Below, one piece after another: positions 1 through 9,164 of a stretch of DNA of 64,000 nucleotides (positions are counted from its first letter, which is position 1; every line of letters starts with the position of its first letter). Below the pieces are notes generated by a model. The model was given only the letters and a program-made list of their open reading frames with translations, made no database searches and was not told where the DNA came from. Source of the stretch: Bradyrhizobium sp. CCBAU 53421 (GTDB lineage: Bacteria; Pseudomonadota; Alphaproteobacteria; Rhizobiales; Xanthobacteraceae); assembly GCF_015291625.1 (NCBI RefSeq), contig NZ_CP030047.1, positions 5,518,001 to 5,582,000 on the forward strand, given 5' to 3'. The translations under genes and the position numbers were made by a program.

Positions 1-1
1 G

Positions 2-745
2 GGCACGCCCGACGGCACCAGCGCGGAAGCCGCGCTGGCGTCGATCCGTCAGGCCGTGGCCGATGTCGCCTCGGGCAAGGCGAGCGCCGTCGTCACCAAC
101 CCCATCGCCAAGAATGTGTTGTACCGCGCCGGCTTCCGCCATCCCGGCCATACCGAATTCCTCGCCGAGCTTGCCGGTCGCGGCGGGCCGGCGCCGCAGC
201 CGGTGATGATGCTGTGGTCGCCGGCGCTCGCCGTGGTCCCGGTGACGATCCATGTGTCGGTCCGCGAGGCGCTGGCGCAATTGTCGACCGACCTGATCGT
301 CTCGACCGCGCGGATCGTGGTCGCTGACATGAAGGCGCGGTTTGGGCTCGCGGCGCCGCGGCTTGCCGTCGCCGGCCTCAATCCGCATGCCGGCGAAGAC
401 GGCACGCTCGGCATGGAAGACGTCGAGATCGTCGCGCCCGCGGTCGAGATCCTGCGCCGCGAAGGCATTGCGGCCCGCGGCCCGCTGCCGGCCGACACCA
501 TGTTCCACGCAGCCGCGCGCAAGACCTATGACTGCGCGCTCTGCATGTATCACGACCAGGCGCTGATCCCGATCAAGACCGTCGCGTTCGAGGACGCCGT
601 CAACGTCACGCTGGGCCTGCCCTTCATCCGGACGTCGCCTGATCATGGCACCGCGTTCGATATCGCGGGCACCGGCAAGGCCAATCCCTCGAGCCTGATT
701 GCCGCGCTGCGGCTCGCCGCGCGCATGGCCGCGGCCTCGAGCTGA
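2..745 (+). CDS. pdxA: 4-hydroxythreonine-4-phosphate dehydrogenase, 5' end outside the window
   Basis: PdxA oxidises 4-phosphooxy-threonine in the vitamin B6 (pyridoxal phosphate) pathway in the cytoplasm. The visible 247 residues are the C-terminal three quarters of a family that is usually about 330 residues. All three metal-binding histidine regions of the family are present: [14 protein letters not shown] and [11 protein letters not shown]. The N-terminal part lies upstream of the window. The stop codon TGA is followed with no gap by the GTG start of rsmA, so the two are co-transcribed and possibly translationally coupled; in many proteobacteria these two genes also follow surA. Identification is from motifs and the pdxA-rsmA order. 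Confidence 0.95.
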   Translation, partial: GTPDGTSAEAALASIRQAVADVASGKASAVVTNPIAKNVLYRAGFRHPGHTEFLAELAGRGGPAPQPVMMLWSPALAVVPVTIHVSVREALAQLSTDLIVSTARIVVADMKARFGLAAPRLAVAGLNPHAGEDGTLGMEDVEIVAPAVEILRREGIAARGPLPADTMFHAAARKTYDCALCMYHDQALIPIKTVAFEDAVNVTLGLPFIRTSPDHGTAFDIAGTGKANPSSLIAALRLAARMAAASS

Positions 746-1600
746 GTGAGCACGATCGACGATCTGCCGCCGCTGCGCGACATCATTCGCGAGCATTCGC
801 TGTCGGCGCGCAAATCGCTCGGCCAGAATTTCCTGCTCGATCTCAACCTCACCGCGCGCATTGCCCGTGCCGCCGGCCCGCTGGAAGACTCCACCGTGAT
901 CGAGGTCGGGCCCGGCCCCGGCGGACTGACGCGCGCGCTGCTGGCGATGGGCGCCAAGCGCGTCATCGCCATCGAGCGCGACGAGCGCGCGCTGGCCGCG
1001 CTCGACTACATCGTCAAGCGCTATCCCGGCCGCATCGAGATCGTGCATGGCGACGCGCAGCGCTTTGATCCACGCCCCTATCTCGACGGCGGCAAGGCCA
1101 AGATCGTCGCCAACCTGCCCTACAACATCGCAACCCAGCTCCTGGTCGACTGGCTGTCGATCGAACCGTGGCCGCCCTGGTACGACACCATGGTGCTGAT
1201 GTTTCAGCGCGAGGTCGCCGAACGCATCGTCGCCCACGAGGACGAGGAAGCCTATGGCAGGCTCGCGGTGCTCGCCAACTGGCGCGCCGAGACCAAGATC
1301 CTGTTCGACATTTCGCCGGCCGCCTTCGTGCCGCAGCCGAAGGTGACGTCCTCGGTGGTACGACTGATACCGCGCGTGGCGCCCGAGCCGTGCGACCGCC
1401 GCATGCTCGAGCAGGTCGCCGCCGCCGCCTTCGGCCAGCGCCGCAAGATGCTGCGCCAGAGCCTGAAATCGCTGTCGGTCGATCCGGCGCGGCTTGCGGC
1501 CGCAGCGCAGATCGACGCGACCCGGCGCGCCGAAACCATTCCGGTCGCGGGCTTTGTTGCCATGGCGAGGGAATTGGCCGATATACGGTCCACAAAATAG
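746..1600 (+). CDS. rsmA: 16S rRNA (adenine1518-N6/adenine1519-N6)-dimethyltransferase
   Basis: RsmA (KsgA) dimethylates two adjacent adenines near the 3' end of 16S rRNA using S-adenosylmethionine, a late step in small-subunit assembly. The protein is 284 residues, normal for the family. The N-terminus carries the typical SLGQNFL stretch, residues 53-61 hold the SAM-binding EVGPGPGGL motif, and NLPYN near residue 123 is the NxPY catalytic motif. It starts with GTG directly after the pdxA stop. It ends 19 bases before the next gene, so the alcohol dehydrogenase may be read from the same transcript. Confidence 0.96.
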   Translation: MSTIDDLPPLRDIIREHSLSARKSLGQNFLLDLNLTARIARAAGPLEDSTVIEVGPGPGGLTRALLAMGAKRVIAIERDERALAALDYIVKRYPGRIEIVHGDAQRFDPRPYLDGGKAKIVANLPYNIATQLLVDWLSIEPWPPWYDTMVLMFQREVAERIVAHEDEEAYGRLAVLANWRAETKILFDISPAAFVPQPKVTSSVVRLIPRVAPEPCDRRMLEQVAAAAFGQRRKMLRQSLKSLSVDPARLAAAAQIDATRRAETIPVAGFVAMARELADIRSTK

Positions 1601-1619
1601 AACATCAGGAGAAAACGTG

Positions 1620-2678
1620 ATGGCGCGTATGGTTCGCCAATCCCTCGTCAAATTCGATGCACCGCTGTGCGAAACCATCGTCGACACGCCGAGGCCCCAG
1701 GGACGCGAAGTGCTTGTTCGCATCGAGCGCTGCGGCCTGTGCCATTCCGATCTCCACATCCAGGACGGTTACGCCGATCTCGGCGGCGGCAAGAAACTGG
1801 ACACTACCCGCGGCATGGCCCTGCCCTTCACGCTCGGCCATGAGATCGCGGGTGTCGTCGACGAGGTCGGTCCCGATGCGCCGAAGGATCTGATCGGAAC
1901 GAAGAAGGCGGTCTTCCCCTGGATCGGCTGCGGCCAGTGCCGCGACTGTCTCGCCGGCGACGAGAATCTCTGCGTCAAGCAGCGCTTCCTCGGCGTCTCC
2001 ATCGACGGCGGCTTCGCCACCCACGTGCTGGTGCCCGACGCGAAATACCTGCTCGACTACGATCCGTTGCCCGTCAATCACGCCGCCACCCTGATGTGCT
2101 CCGGCGTCACCGCTTATGGCGCGCTGAAGCGGCTGGCCGATCGTCCGCGCCAGCGCAATCTGCTGCTGATCGGCCTCGGCGGCGTCGGCATGATGGGCCT
2201 GTCGTTCGCGCAGGCGATGTTCAAGCAGCCGATCACGGTTGCCGATCTGAGCCCGGCAGCGCGCGAGACCGCGCTGAAGAACGGCGCTGCGGCCGCCTAC
2301 GATCCGGCGGAGGTGGACGTCGTCAAGCGCATGCTGAAGGAGAGCGACGGCGGCTTCGACGGCGTCGTCGACTTTGCCGGCAACGAGAAGTCGATGGCGT
2401 TTGCGGTGTCGACGGTGGCACGCGGCGGCAAGGTCGTGGTGTCCGGCCTGATGGGCGGCAACTTCTCTCTGCCGATGGTGCAATGGGTCTACAAGCGTAT
2501 GACCATCGAAGGCTTCATGGTGGGCACGCTGGCCGAAGCCCAGGAGCTGATGGCGCTCGCCCGCGCCGGCAAGATCAAGCCGACGCCGATGAAGGAAGAG
2601 CCCATGGCCGACGTCCAGAAATGGATCGACGAACTGCGCGCCGGCAAGGTCGTGGGACGCATCGTCCTTAAGAACTAA
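1620..2678 (+). CDS. zinc-dependent alcohol dehydrogenase (MDR family)
   Basis: A 352-residue medium-chain dehydrogenase that probably oxidises an alcohol with NAD(P)+. Visible are the catalytic zinc site region ERCGLCHSDLH, the GHEIAG motif, the structural-zinc cysteines of CGQCRDCLAGDENLC and the Rossmann nucleotide site GLGGVGMMG near residue 184. I chose ATG at 1620 because AGGAGA lies 7 bases upstream; an in-frame GTG sits one codon earlier. The substrate cannot be told from sequence; the protein resembles the AdhP/hydroxyhexanoate dehydrogenase branch. It lies 19 bp after rsmA but has no obvious functional link with it. Confidence 0.9.
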   Translation: MARMVRQSLVKFDAPLCETIVDTPRPQGREVLVRIERCGLCHSDLHIQDGYADLGGGKKLDTTRGMALPFTLGHEIAGVVDEVGPDAPKDLIGTKKAVFPWIGCGQCRDCLAGDENLCVKQRFLGVSIDGGFATHVLVPDAKYLLDYDPLPVNHAATLMCSGVTAYGALKRLADRPRQRNLLLIGLGGVGMMGLSFAQAMFKQPITVADLSPAARETALKNGAAAAYDPAEVDVVKRMLKESDGGFDGVVDFAGNEKSMAFAVSTVARGGKVVVSGLMGGNFSLPMVQWVYKRMTIEGFMVGTLAEAQELMALARAGKIKPTPMKEEPMADVQKWIDELRAGKVVGRIVLKN

Positions 2679-3007
2679 GGCATGATCCGGGAGCGTGTGT
2701 AGCGGCTTGCCTGCGACAAACACCAAGCGCTTCCACGAAGATCATGTTCAGACAAGACGTCCCGCCCGCGTTGCCATCGCCGGCGGGACGTAACGTTTCG
2801 GCAGCCGCTACGCAATTCCCGCGGAACCTGACCGCGGACGGAGCAACTATCCAGCTCGCGTTCCCGCCTCCGGCGCGCCGCAATTGCGGTCCGCCGCGAG
2901 CCTCAATTAAGCCCTACCCGTTCCGGATTTGCGGCGCATTGCGACCCAACTCTTTACCGAGATTGGCGTCACCAGCGTTTGCGTAAAAAAGAATACCGGG
3001 GACGCGT
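2679..3007. other. intergenic region, 329 bp
   Basis: Apart from the stem-loop at 2757-2791 I see no gene here. Short open frames lack ribosome binding sites and have the composition of shadows. The last 80 bases presumably carry the promoter of the downstream envelope protein. Confidence 0.5.
2757..2791. terminator. stem-loop after the alcohol dehydrogenase gene
   Basis: A perfect 10-bp inverted repeat (ACGTCCCGCC and GGCGGGACGT) with a 15-base loop lies about 80 bases after the alcohol dehydrogenase stop. It could end that transcript or protect its 3' end. There is no T-run after it, so intrinsic termination is not assured. Confidence 0.4.
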
Positions 3008-4057
3008 ATGTCAAATCGTTCAGCGAAATTCGCTGCGGCGCTTGCCGCCAGCATGCTGGCCGGCGCCTTCAGTGCCATGGCCCAGAACGCCGCCAATACG
3101 GCGAGCACCAATACGACGAATGCCAAGACGGCCGACAAGACGGCCGACACCTGTCAGTCCGCGCCGAAGGGAACCGCGCCTGCGGGAAGCCACTGGTTCT
3201 ACCACCTCGACCGTAGCACCCAGAAGAAGTGCTGGTATCTCGGTGACGCCAAGACCAAGACCGTCGCCAAGACCGACGCTAAGGCCACGACAGCGCAGCA
3301 GCAGCCTGCGGCCGCGCCCGACCCGGCGACGGCCGACGCAACGCCGCCGCAGAGCCAACCCGCGCCCCAGCCGGCCATGCGCAAGTCCGTTGCCGATGCC
3401 CATGCCGAATGGCCCTCGCCGCAGGCCGTGGCCGCGCCGGTCGCGCCCTCCGCCGCCGGTCAAGCCGCCGGTGCGGCAGCGGCGACCGATCCGGCGGCGT
3501 CAGGCACGAACACCCAGGCGTCGGACGTGAACGCCAGATGGCTGGATGCATCGAGCATGGCCGGCACCAACGGAACCCGTCACGCCGCGGACCAGCCGAC
3601 TGTGGTTGCGCAGGCCGATACGACGGCGCAACAGGCGGCCGCGCCGGGACCGGCCACCGCTCCAGCGACAGCCGAGGCGTCCGCAGAGAAATCCTCCTCC
3701 TCGACCCAGATGCTGCTGATCGTGATGGTCGGCGCGCTGGCGCTGGCCGGCCTGGTCAGTGCGCTGGTGTTCCGGCTGACCCGCACCCGTACGCCGCCCT
3801 ATCAGATCAGCGACGAGTGGCGCGCGCCGTGGGATTCGCTCCACACCGAGCCGGCGCCGCCGATGGCGGTCGTCAGCCGCGACCGTCCGCTGCGCCTGGC
3901 GGAGGCAGCGCCCCGCCGGGCAGAGACACCGGTTCCGCGCCGCGCCGAGACGCCGGCACCTCGCCGCGAGACGGCGCGCGCGCCGGATCAAACCGAGCAG
4001 GACAACAAGCAGATCGCCGCAATGCTGCAGCGGCTGGCGCGCAGCGCGGCGAACTAG
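3008..4057 (+). CDS. secreted or envelope single-pass membrane protein, unknown function
   Basis: A 349-residue protein I cannot assign to a characterised family. It begins with a signal peptide ending in AGAFSAMAQ. A short conserved-looking segment around residues 57-76 (GSHWFYHLDRS, then KKCWYLG) contains aromatic residues and a cysteine. A long Ala/Pro/Thr/Gln-rich stretch follows, then a strongly hydrophobic helix at about 235-258 (MLLIVMVGALALAGLVSALVF) and a Pro/Arg-rich tail with repeats of PRRAETP. Topology is probably periplasmic N-terminal part, one membrane span and basic cytoplasmic tail. It is convergent with gmk. Confidence 0.75.
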   Translation: MSNRSAKFAAALAASMLAGAFSAMAQNAANTASTNTTNAKTADKTADTCQSAPKGTAPAGSHWFYHLDRSTQKKCWYLGDAKTKTVAKTDAKATTAQQQPAAAPDPATADATPPQSQPAPQPAMRKSVADAHAEWPSPQAVAAPVAPSAAGQAAGAAAATDPAASGTNTQASDVNARWLDASSMAGTNGTRHAADQPTVVAQADTTAQQAAAPGPATAPATAEASAEKSSSSTQMLLIVMVGALALAGLVSALVFRLTRTRTPPYQISDEWRAPWDSLHTEPAPPMAVVSRDRPLRLAEAAPRRAETPVPRRAETPAPRRETARAPDQTEQDNKQIAAMLQRLARSAAN

Positions 4058-4085
4058 CTAGACGGCTCAAAAGAGCAAAGGAGAG

Positions 4086-4111
4086 GTGATGCGATCCACG
4101 GATCGCATCAC
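4086..4111. terminator. stem-loop between convergent genes
   Basis: A perfect 12-bp inverted repeat (GTGATGCGATCC and GGATCGCATCAC) separated by two bases sits between the convergent envelope-protein gene and gmk. Read on the minus strand it is followed by a T-rich stretch (CTCTCCTTTGCTCTTTTG), which fits termination of the gmk transcript; it could act in both directions. Confidence 0.55.
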
Positions 4112-4123
4112 GATGCCCGCGGG

Positions 4124-4780
4124 CTACTTCTCGAGTTGCCACTGCAGGCCGCGCACGAATTCGGTGAGGCCGGTGCGGCGCTCGCGCTTGAGCCGCTCGG
4201 CTTTCAGGATCGACTGCACCTCCGCGAAGGCGTCGGCGACGTTCTGGTTGACGACGATGTAGTCGTACTCCGCCCAATGGCTCAGCTCATGCGTGGCGCG
4301 GTTCATCCGTCCACGGATGACCTCCTCGGAATCCTGGGCACGGGTGTGCAGCCGCTTCTCGAGGTCGGCCGCTGACGGCGGCAGGATGAAGACGCTGACG
4401 ACGTCGGCGCGCGCCTTCTCGCGCAACTGCTGGGTGCCCTGCCAGTCGATGTCGAACAGCACGTCCTGACCGGCCGCCAGCGCGGCCTCGACCGGCGCGC
4501 GCGGCGTGCCGTAGCGGTTGTCGAACACGGTGGCCCATTCCAGCAGCTCGCCCTGCGTGGCCATCGTCTCGAACTTGGCCTTGTCGACGAAGAAATAGTC
4601 GCGGCCCTCGACCTCGCCCGGCCGCTTCGAGCGCGTGGTCGCCGACACCGACATTTTCAGCCCCGGCATGCGATCGATCAGCATGCGCGACAGCGTCGTC
4701 TTGCCGGCGCCCGAGGGCGACGACAGCACGAACATCAGTCCGCGCCGCTCAACGCCGTCAAAACCCTGCGCCGTCATCAT
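4124..4780 (-). CDS. gmk: guanylate kinase
   Basis: Guanylate kinase phosphorylates GMP to GDP with ATP. The protein is 218 residues and has the P-loop SSPSGAGKTT near residues 20-29, the GMP-binding TTRSKRPGE region and the family segment EVEGRDYFF. The start has two adjacent ATG codons, and MFVLSSPSG at codon 15 is an alternative; the first fits best because the gene begins directly where yicC ends. The yicC stop codon and the gmk start abut, giving a tight yicC-gmk operon as in many proteobacteria. Confidence 0.96.
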   Translation of the reverse strand: MMTAQGFDGVERRGLMFVLSSPSGAGKTTLSRMLIDRMPGLKMSVSATTRSKRPGEVEGRDYFFVDKAKFETMATQGELLEWATVFDNRYGTPRAPVEAALAAGQDVLFDIDWQGTQQLREKARADVVSVFILPPSAADLEKRLHTRAQDSEEVIRGRMNRATHELSHWAEYDYIVVNQNVADAFAEVQSILKAERLKRERRTGLTEFVRGLQWQLEK

Positions 4781-5668
4781 TCACTCCAGATTCTGGACCT
4801 GTTCGCGGAACTGCTCGACCACGTTCTTCATTTCGAGCCCGGTATTGGTCAGCTCGACGTCGTTCGACTTCGAGCAGCAGGTGTTGACCTCGCGGTTGAA
4901 CTCCTGGGCGAGGAAGTCGAGCCGCCGCCCGACCGGTCCGCCCTTGCCGATCATCTCGCGCGCCTGGGTGACGTGCGAAGCGATGCGGTCGAGCTCCTCG
5001 CGGATATCGGCCTTGGTCGCAATCAGGATCGCCTCCTGACTCAAACGGTCGGCATCGAAGCGATCGGAGGTCTCCAGCAGCGCTGCGATCTGCTCGGCAA
5101 GCCGCGCCTTGATCGCCTCGGGCTTGCGGCCCGGCGCCGTCTCGGCACGCCTGGCGAGCTTTTCGATCTCGTCCATCCGCTGCAACAGGATCTGGCCAAG
5201 CGCATCGCCCTCGCGGCGGCGCATCTCGACGAGGCTGCCGAGCGCCTGCTCGAATGCCATCGCTGCCGCCTCGCGCGCGGCCTTGTCCTCGTCCTCGTTG
5301 CTCTCGGGCTCGACCACCTCGATGACGCCCTTGATGCCGAGCAGTCCGTCGATGCTCGGCGCGACGGCGTCGATCCGCTGCGCGAGCTCACCTGCGACCT
5401 TCACGACGGCGGCGAGCACGTCCTCGTTGATCCGGATGGTCTGCGCCGCATCGGTGCGCTTGACGCTGAGATTGGCATAGACCGTGCCGCGCGACAGCAA
5501 TTCGCCGGCGCGCTTCTTGGCGAGGGCTTCCAGTTCGTCCCAGCCCGGCGGCAACCGCAACCGCAGGTCAAAGCCCTTGGCGTTGACCGACTTGAGCTCC
5601 CACTCGAACGTATAGGGACCGCTCGCGCCATGGCTTCGGGCAAAGCCAGTCATGCTCGACAGCGCCAT
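4781..5668 (-). CDS. yicC: YicC family endoribonuclease-like protein
   Basis: A 295-residue member of the YicC/YloC family, members of which have been shown to be RNA-cleaving enzymes. The typical start SSMTGFARS is present, followed by an N-terminal YicC domain and the C-terminal domain containing RLDFLAQEFNREVNTCCSKS, the most conserved block of the family. It abuts gmk without a gap, an order common in alphaproteobacteria. The cellular substrate is not predictable from the sequence. Confidence 0.93.
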   Translation of the reverse strand: MALSSMTGFARSHGASGPYTFEWELKSVNAKGFDLRLRLPPGWDELEALAKKRAGELLSRGTVYANLSVKRTDAAQTIRINEDVLAAVVKVAGELAQRIDAVAPSIDGLLGIKGVIEVVEPESNEDEDKAAREAAAMAFEQALGSLVEMRRREGDALGQILLQRMDEIEKLARRAETAPGRKPEAIKARLAEQIAALLETSDRFDADRLSQEAILIATKADIREELDRIASHVTQAREMIGKGGPVGRRLDFLAQEFNREVNTCCSKSNDVELTNTGLEMKNVVEQFREQVQNLE

Positions 5669-5795
5669 CGCGTAAAACTCTCCAACAGAAGGATATGGGA
5701 CTCACCCGGAGCCAAAGAGACTCGTGGGAGCCGGTACGACCTTAAAACGGATTCCGTGAAAGTGGAATTACGATCCACCCTCAAACAATGCAGGA

Positions 5796-7052
5796 CTAGC
5801 GCTGCACGACGGGCGGCGAAGTGGTCTGCTGGGCTGCGCCCTGGCGGCCGCGCGGCGGCTTCTTCTGATTGTTGGGCTTCGGCGGCGTCGCAGCCGTTGG
5901 ATTGGTGTCGGCCGCGCCCGGCGCCGCCGCGGCCGGTGCCGGATCATCCGCGGGCTCGACCGTGTCGTTCTGGATCTGCTTTTCCGACGCGCGCAGCTTG
6001 GCGACGTTCTTGGCGTGCTGGTCGTAGGTTTCGGTAAAGGCGTGGCCACCGGTTCCGTCGGCAACGAAGAACAGGTCGCGGGTACGCGCCGGGTTGGCGG
6101 TCGCCTCCAGCGAGGCGCGGCCCGGATTGGCGATCGGTCCCGGCGGCAGGCCGTCGATCACATAGGTGTTGTAGGGCGACGGCTGCGTGATCTCGCTGCG
6201 CTTGATCGGACGCCCCAGCGTTCCCTTGCCGCCCACCAATCCGTAGATAATGGTCGGATCGGACTGCAGCTTCATCCGCTGCCGCAGGCGGTTGACGAAC
6301 ACCGCGGCGACGCGGCTGCGCTCGTCGGCGCGGCCGGTTTCCTTCTCGACGATCGAGGCCAGCGTCACCAGTTGGTCCGGCGATTTCAGCGGCGTGTCGG
6401 TGTTGCGGCGTTCCCAGATCTCGGCAAGCACACGCTTCTGCGCCTGCTGCAGGCGCTGGATCACCTGGTCGCGCGTGGTGCCGCGCGGGAATTTGTAGGT
6501 CTCCGGCAGCAGCGTGCCCTCGCGCGGGATCTCGCGCACCGAGCCGGTGAAGATGTCGTTGTCGGACAGCCGCGACACGATCTGCTCCGAGGTCAGGCCC
6601 TCCGGAATCGTAATCGCGTGCTGCACCACCTTGCCGTCGACGATGGTAGCGATGACGTCGCGCAGGCTGGCATTCTTCTGGAACGAATATTCGCCGGGCT
6701 TGAGGTCGGAGCTTGCCTTCAGCGCAAACACGCCGCCGATGAAGACCCACGGATTGACGTTGATCACGCCCTCACGCGAGAGCACGTCGGCGATGTCACG
6801 CTTGCCGGCGCGCGCCGGGATGTTGACGATCTTGTCTTCCTGGAGCGGTCCAGGCGATTCCAGCGCCTGCTTGCCGTAGTAATACGTCGCTCCCGCGCCG
6901 ATCATCAGGATGATCAGGATGGTGAAGATGGCGTTGCCGACGATCACGAAGGGATTGCGGGCACGATCCGAGCGCTTGGGCGGCGGCGGAACCTGTTCGG
7001 GCTCCAGCGCGGCACGTGGACTCCTTGGTGAAATGGGCGGCCTCTCACTCAT
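5796..7052 (-). CDS. mltG: endolytic murein transglycosylase MltG
   Basis: MltG (YceG) cuts nascent peptidoglycan strands at the inner membrane and is thought to set glycan length. The 418-residue protein has a Pro-rich cytoplasmic start, one membrane helix at about residues 33-57, a LysM-like region and the YceG domain. The catalytic glutamate motif IVEKETG falls at about residues 234-240, and the conserved QSDPTIIYG and SPYNTY motifs follow. The last 60 residues are a low-complexity Ala/Pro/Asn/Lys tail. It lies between fabF and yicC on the same strand; in many bacteria mltG also follows the fab cluster. Confidence 0.95.
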   Translation of the reverse strand: MSERPPISPRSPRAALEPEQVPPPPKRSDRARNPFVIVGNAIFTILIILMIGAGATYYYGKQALESPGPLQEDKIVNIPARAGKRDIADVLSREGVINVNPWVFIGGVFALKASSDLKPGEYSFQKNASLRDVIATIVDGKVVQHAITIPEGLTSEQIVSRLSDNDIFTGSVREIPREGTLLPETYKFPRGTTRDQVIQRLQQAQKRVLAEIWERRNTDTPLKSPDQLVTLASIVEKETGRADERSRVAAVFVNRLRQRMKLQSDPTIIYGLVGGKGTLGRPIKRSEITQPSPYNTYVIDGLPPGPIANPGRASLEATANPARTRDLFFVADGTGGHAFTETYDQHAKNVAKLRASEKQIQNDTVEPADDPAPAAAAPGAADTNPTAATPPKPNNQKKPPRGRQGAAQQTTSPPVVQR

Positions 7053-7212
7053 CGATGCAAACCAATATCCTGCCGGTTGAATCGTGGCCGGACAAACCCC
7101 TGCCCTGCCAATAGCATACGCCCGCTATTAGGAGTCACCGCGGAATACGGCAAAACGGTGGACTAGTCCCAAAGTCCCGTTCCAATCGAATCGGGACTTC
7201 AGATTCTCTTTC

Positions 7213-7262
7213 TTGACGCGTTTTCTTCACGCGGACCGGGGCCCGCTTCGCTCGAAAACGCT
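7213..7262. repeat. 50-bp dispersed palindromic repeat, copy 1 (3' of fabF)
   Basis: This 50-bp element begins TTGACGCGTTTTCTTCACGC and ends CGCTCGAAAACGCT. Near-identical copies occur at 41472-41521 and 59315-59364, and a decayed one at about 21613-21643. Its ends GCGTTTTC/GAAAACGC and an inner GCGAA/TTCGC pair make a long hairpin. It sits 11 bases downstream of the fabF stop codon. Confidence 0.85.
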
Positions 7263-7273
7263 CTCAAGACCTA

Positions 7274-8539
7274 CTAATTGGTCACGCGCTGCACGATCAC
7301 GGAGGCGTTGGTGCCGCCGAAACCGAAGGAATTGGACAGCGCCACATTGACGTCACGCTTGCGCGACGTATGCGGCACGAGATCGATCGCCGTTTGCACC
7401 GACGGATTGTCGAGATTGATGGTCGGCGGCACCACGTTATCGCGAATCGCCAGAATCGCGAAGATCGCCTCGATCGCACCGGCCGCGCCGAGCAGGTGTC
7501 CGGTCGCGGACTTGGTCGACGACATCGACACCTTCGAAGCCGCATTGCCGAGCAGACGCTCGACCGCGCCGAGCTCGATCTCGTCGCCGACCTGCGTCGA
7601 AGTGCCGTGCGCATTGATGTAGTCGAGATCGGATGCCGCGAGGCCGGCGCGCTTCAACGCCATGCTCATGCTGCGGAAGCCGCCATTGCCGTCCGGCGGC
7701 GGCGAGGTGATGTGGAAGGCATCGCCCGAGAGGCCGTAGCCGGTGACCTCGGCGTAGATCTTCGCGCCGCGCCGCTTGGCATGCTCGTATTCCTCGAGCA
7801 CGAGGACGCCGGCGCCCTCGCCCATCACGAAGCCGTCGCGATCCTTGTCGTAGGGCCGCGATGCCTTTGTCGGGGTGTCGTTGAAGCCGGTCGACAGCGC
7901 ACGCGCCGCACAGAAGCCGGCGATGCCGATGCGGGAAATCGGCGATTCGGCGCCACCCGCGACCATCACCTCGGCGTCGCCGAGCGCGATCAGCCGCGCC
8001 GCATCGCCGACCGCATGCGCGCCGGTCGAGCACGCCGTGACGACGGCATGATTGGGGCCCTTCAGGCCGTGCTCGATCGAGACGTAGCCGGACGCCAGAT
8101 TGATCAGGCGTCCCGGAATGAAGAAGGGAGAGACCCTGCGCGGCCCGCGCTCCTTCAGGAGCACCGCGGTTTCGGCAATGCCCGTGAGGCCGCCGATGCC
8201 GGAGCCGATCATCGTGCCGGTCGCGTGCTGGTCCTCGTCGGACTTCGGATGCCAGTTGGCATCGTCGAGCGCCTGCTTGGCCGCGCACATCGCGTAGACG
8301 ATGAAGTCATCGACCTTGCGCTGGTCCTTCGGCTCCATCCACTGATCGGGATTGAAGGTGCCGCCAGTGCCGTCGCCGCGCGGAATGTAGCAGGCGACCT
8401 GGCTCGGCAGGTCGGACACCTCGAAAGTGTCGATCTTCTTGCCGCCGCTGTCTCCGGCCAGGATGCGCGCCCAAGTTGCGTCAACGCCGCAGCCGAGCGG
8501 TGTAAGCATGCCCAGCCCCGTGACGACAACTCGTCTCAT
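7274..8539 (-). CDS. fabF: 3-oxoacyl-[acyl-carrier-protein] synthase II
   Basis: FabF condenses malonyl-ACP with a growing acyl-ACP and is the elongating ketosynthase of type II fatty acid synthesis. With the start at ATG 8539 (MRRVVVTGLG, preceded by GGAGA) the protein is 421 residues; a start seven codons upstream is possible but less likely. The catalytic triad is visible: Cys about residue 170 in TACSTGAHAVG, His in NAHGTSTQVGD and His in SATGHLLGAAGA. It lies just after acpP on the same strand, in the fabD-fabG-acpP-fabF order common to proteobacteria. Confidence 0.97.
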   Translation of the reverse strand: MRRVVVTGLGMLTPLGCGVDATWARILAGDSGGKKIDTFEVSDLPSQVACYIPRGDGTGGTFNPDQWMEPKDQRKVDDFIVYAMCAAKQALDDANWHPKSDEDQHATGTMIGSGIGGLTGIAETAVLLKERGPRRVSPFFIPGRLINLASGYVSIEHGLKGPNHAVVTACSTGAHAVGDAARLIALGDAEVMVAGGAESPISRIGIAGFCAARALSTGFNDTPTKASRPYDKDRDGFVMGEGAGVLVLEEYEHAKRRGAKIYAEVTGYGLSGDAFHITSPPPDGNGGFRSMSMALKRAGLAASDLDYINAHGTSTQVGDEIELGAVERLLGNAASKVSMSSTKSATGHLLGAAGAIEAIFAILAIRDNVVPPTINLDNPSVQTAIDLVPHTSRKRDVNVALSNSFGFGGTNASVIVQRVTN

Positions 8540-8635
8540 TTCCACGTCTCCGGCCAGCAATGCGCGGCTAATAATAAGAAGCCGGGGGACCGCTCGATCA
8601 CGGTCCGTCCGGCCCCGTCAACTTCGCGATCGGCG

Positions 8636-8875
8636 TCAGCTCTTCGCGTTCTTCTCAAGAAACTTGGTCGCGTCGCCCACGGTCAGGATCGTCTCCGCCG
8701 CGTCGTCGGGAATTTCGCAACCGAATTCTTCTTCGAAAGCCATCACGAGCTCGACCGTGTCGAGGCTGTCGGCGCCGAGGTCATCGATGAAGCTCGCGCT
8801 ATCGACCACCTTCTCGGGTTCGACACCAAGGTGCTCGACCACAATCTTCTTAACCCGCTCGCCAATCTCACTCAT
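8636..8875 (-). CDS. acpP: acyl carrier protein
   Basis: The 79-residue acyl carrier protein shuttles fatty acyl chains between the fatty acid synthesis enzymes. Serine 37 in the sequence [10 protein letters not shown] is the site of 4'-phosphopantetheine attachment. The protein is acidic, with four predicted helices, as expected. It lies between fabG and fabF; the 289-bp gap upstream toward fabG suggests that it has its own promoter, as is usual for this highly expressed gene. Confidence 0.98.
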   Translation of the reverse strand: MSEIGERVKKIVVEHLGVEPEKVVDSASFIDDLGADSLDTVELVMAFEEEFGCEIPDDAAETILTVGDATKFLEKNAKS

Positions 8876-9164
8876 CGTTCAACCTCGTTGTTCCATTGGA
8901 CCCGACCCCAAGACGATACGAGCCATCGTGGTCGTCTCGATTACTCAGTCGCGCATAGTCTTGATTCGGCCCGGTCGTAGCCGACTAAAGCCCCGGCGAA
9001 CGGCAGGCGTCGCCCCGCCAATATACAGGGTTTCAAAATCCTGCAATGGCGTTCTTCGCCCATCCACGGGGGGTTCAGCTACCATACTTCCAAAGCCTTG
9101 ACTACACGCCTGAACCGGCTCCCGAAAACGGCTTTTCGCCGCATTGCGAGAACCGGCAACCAGC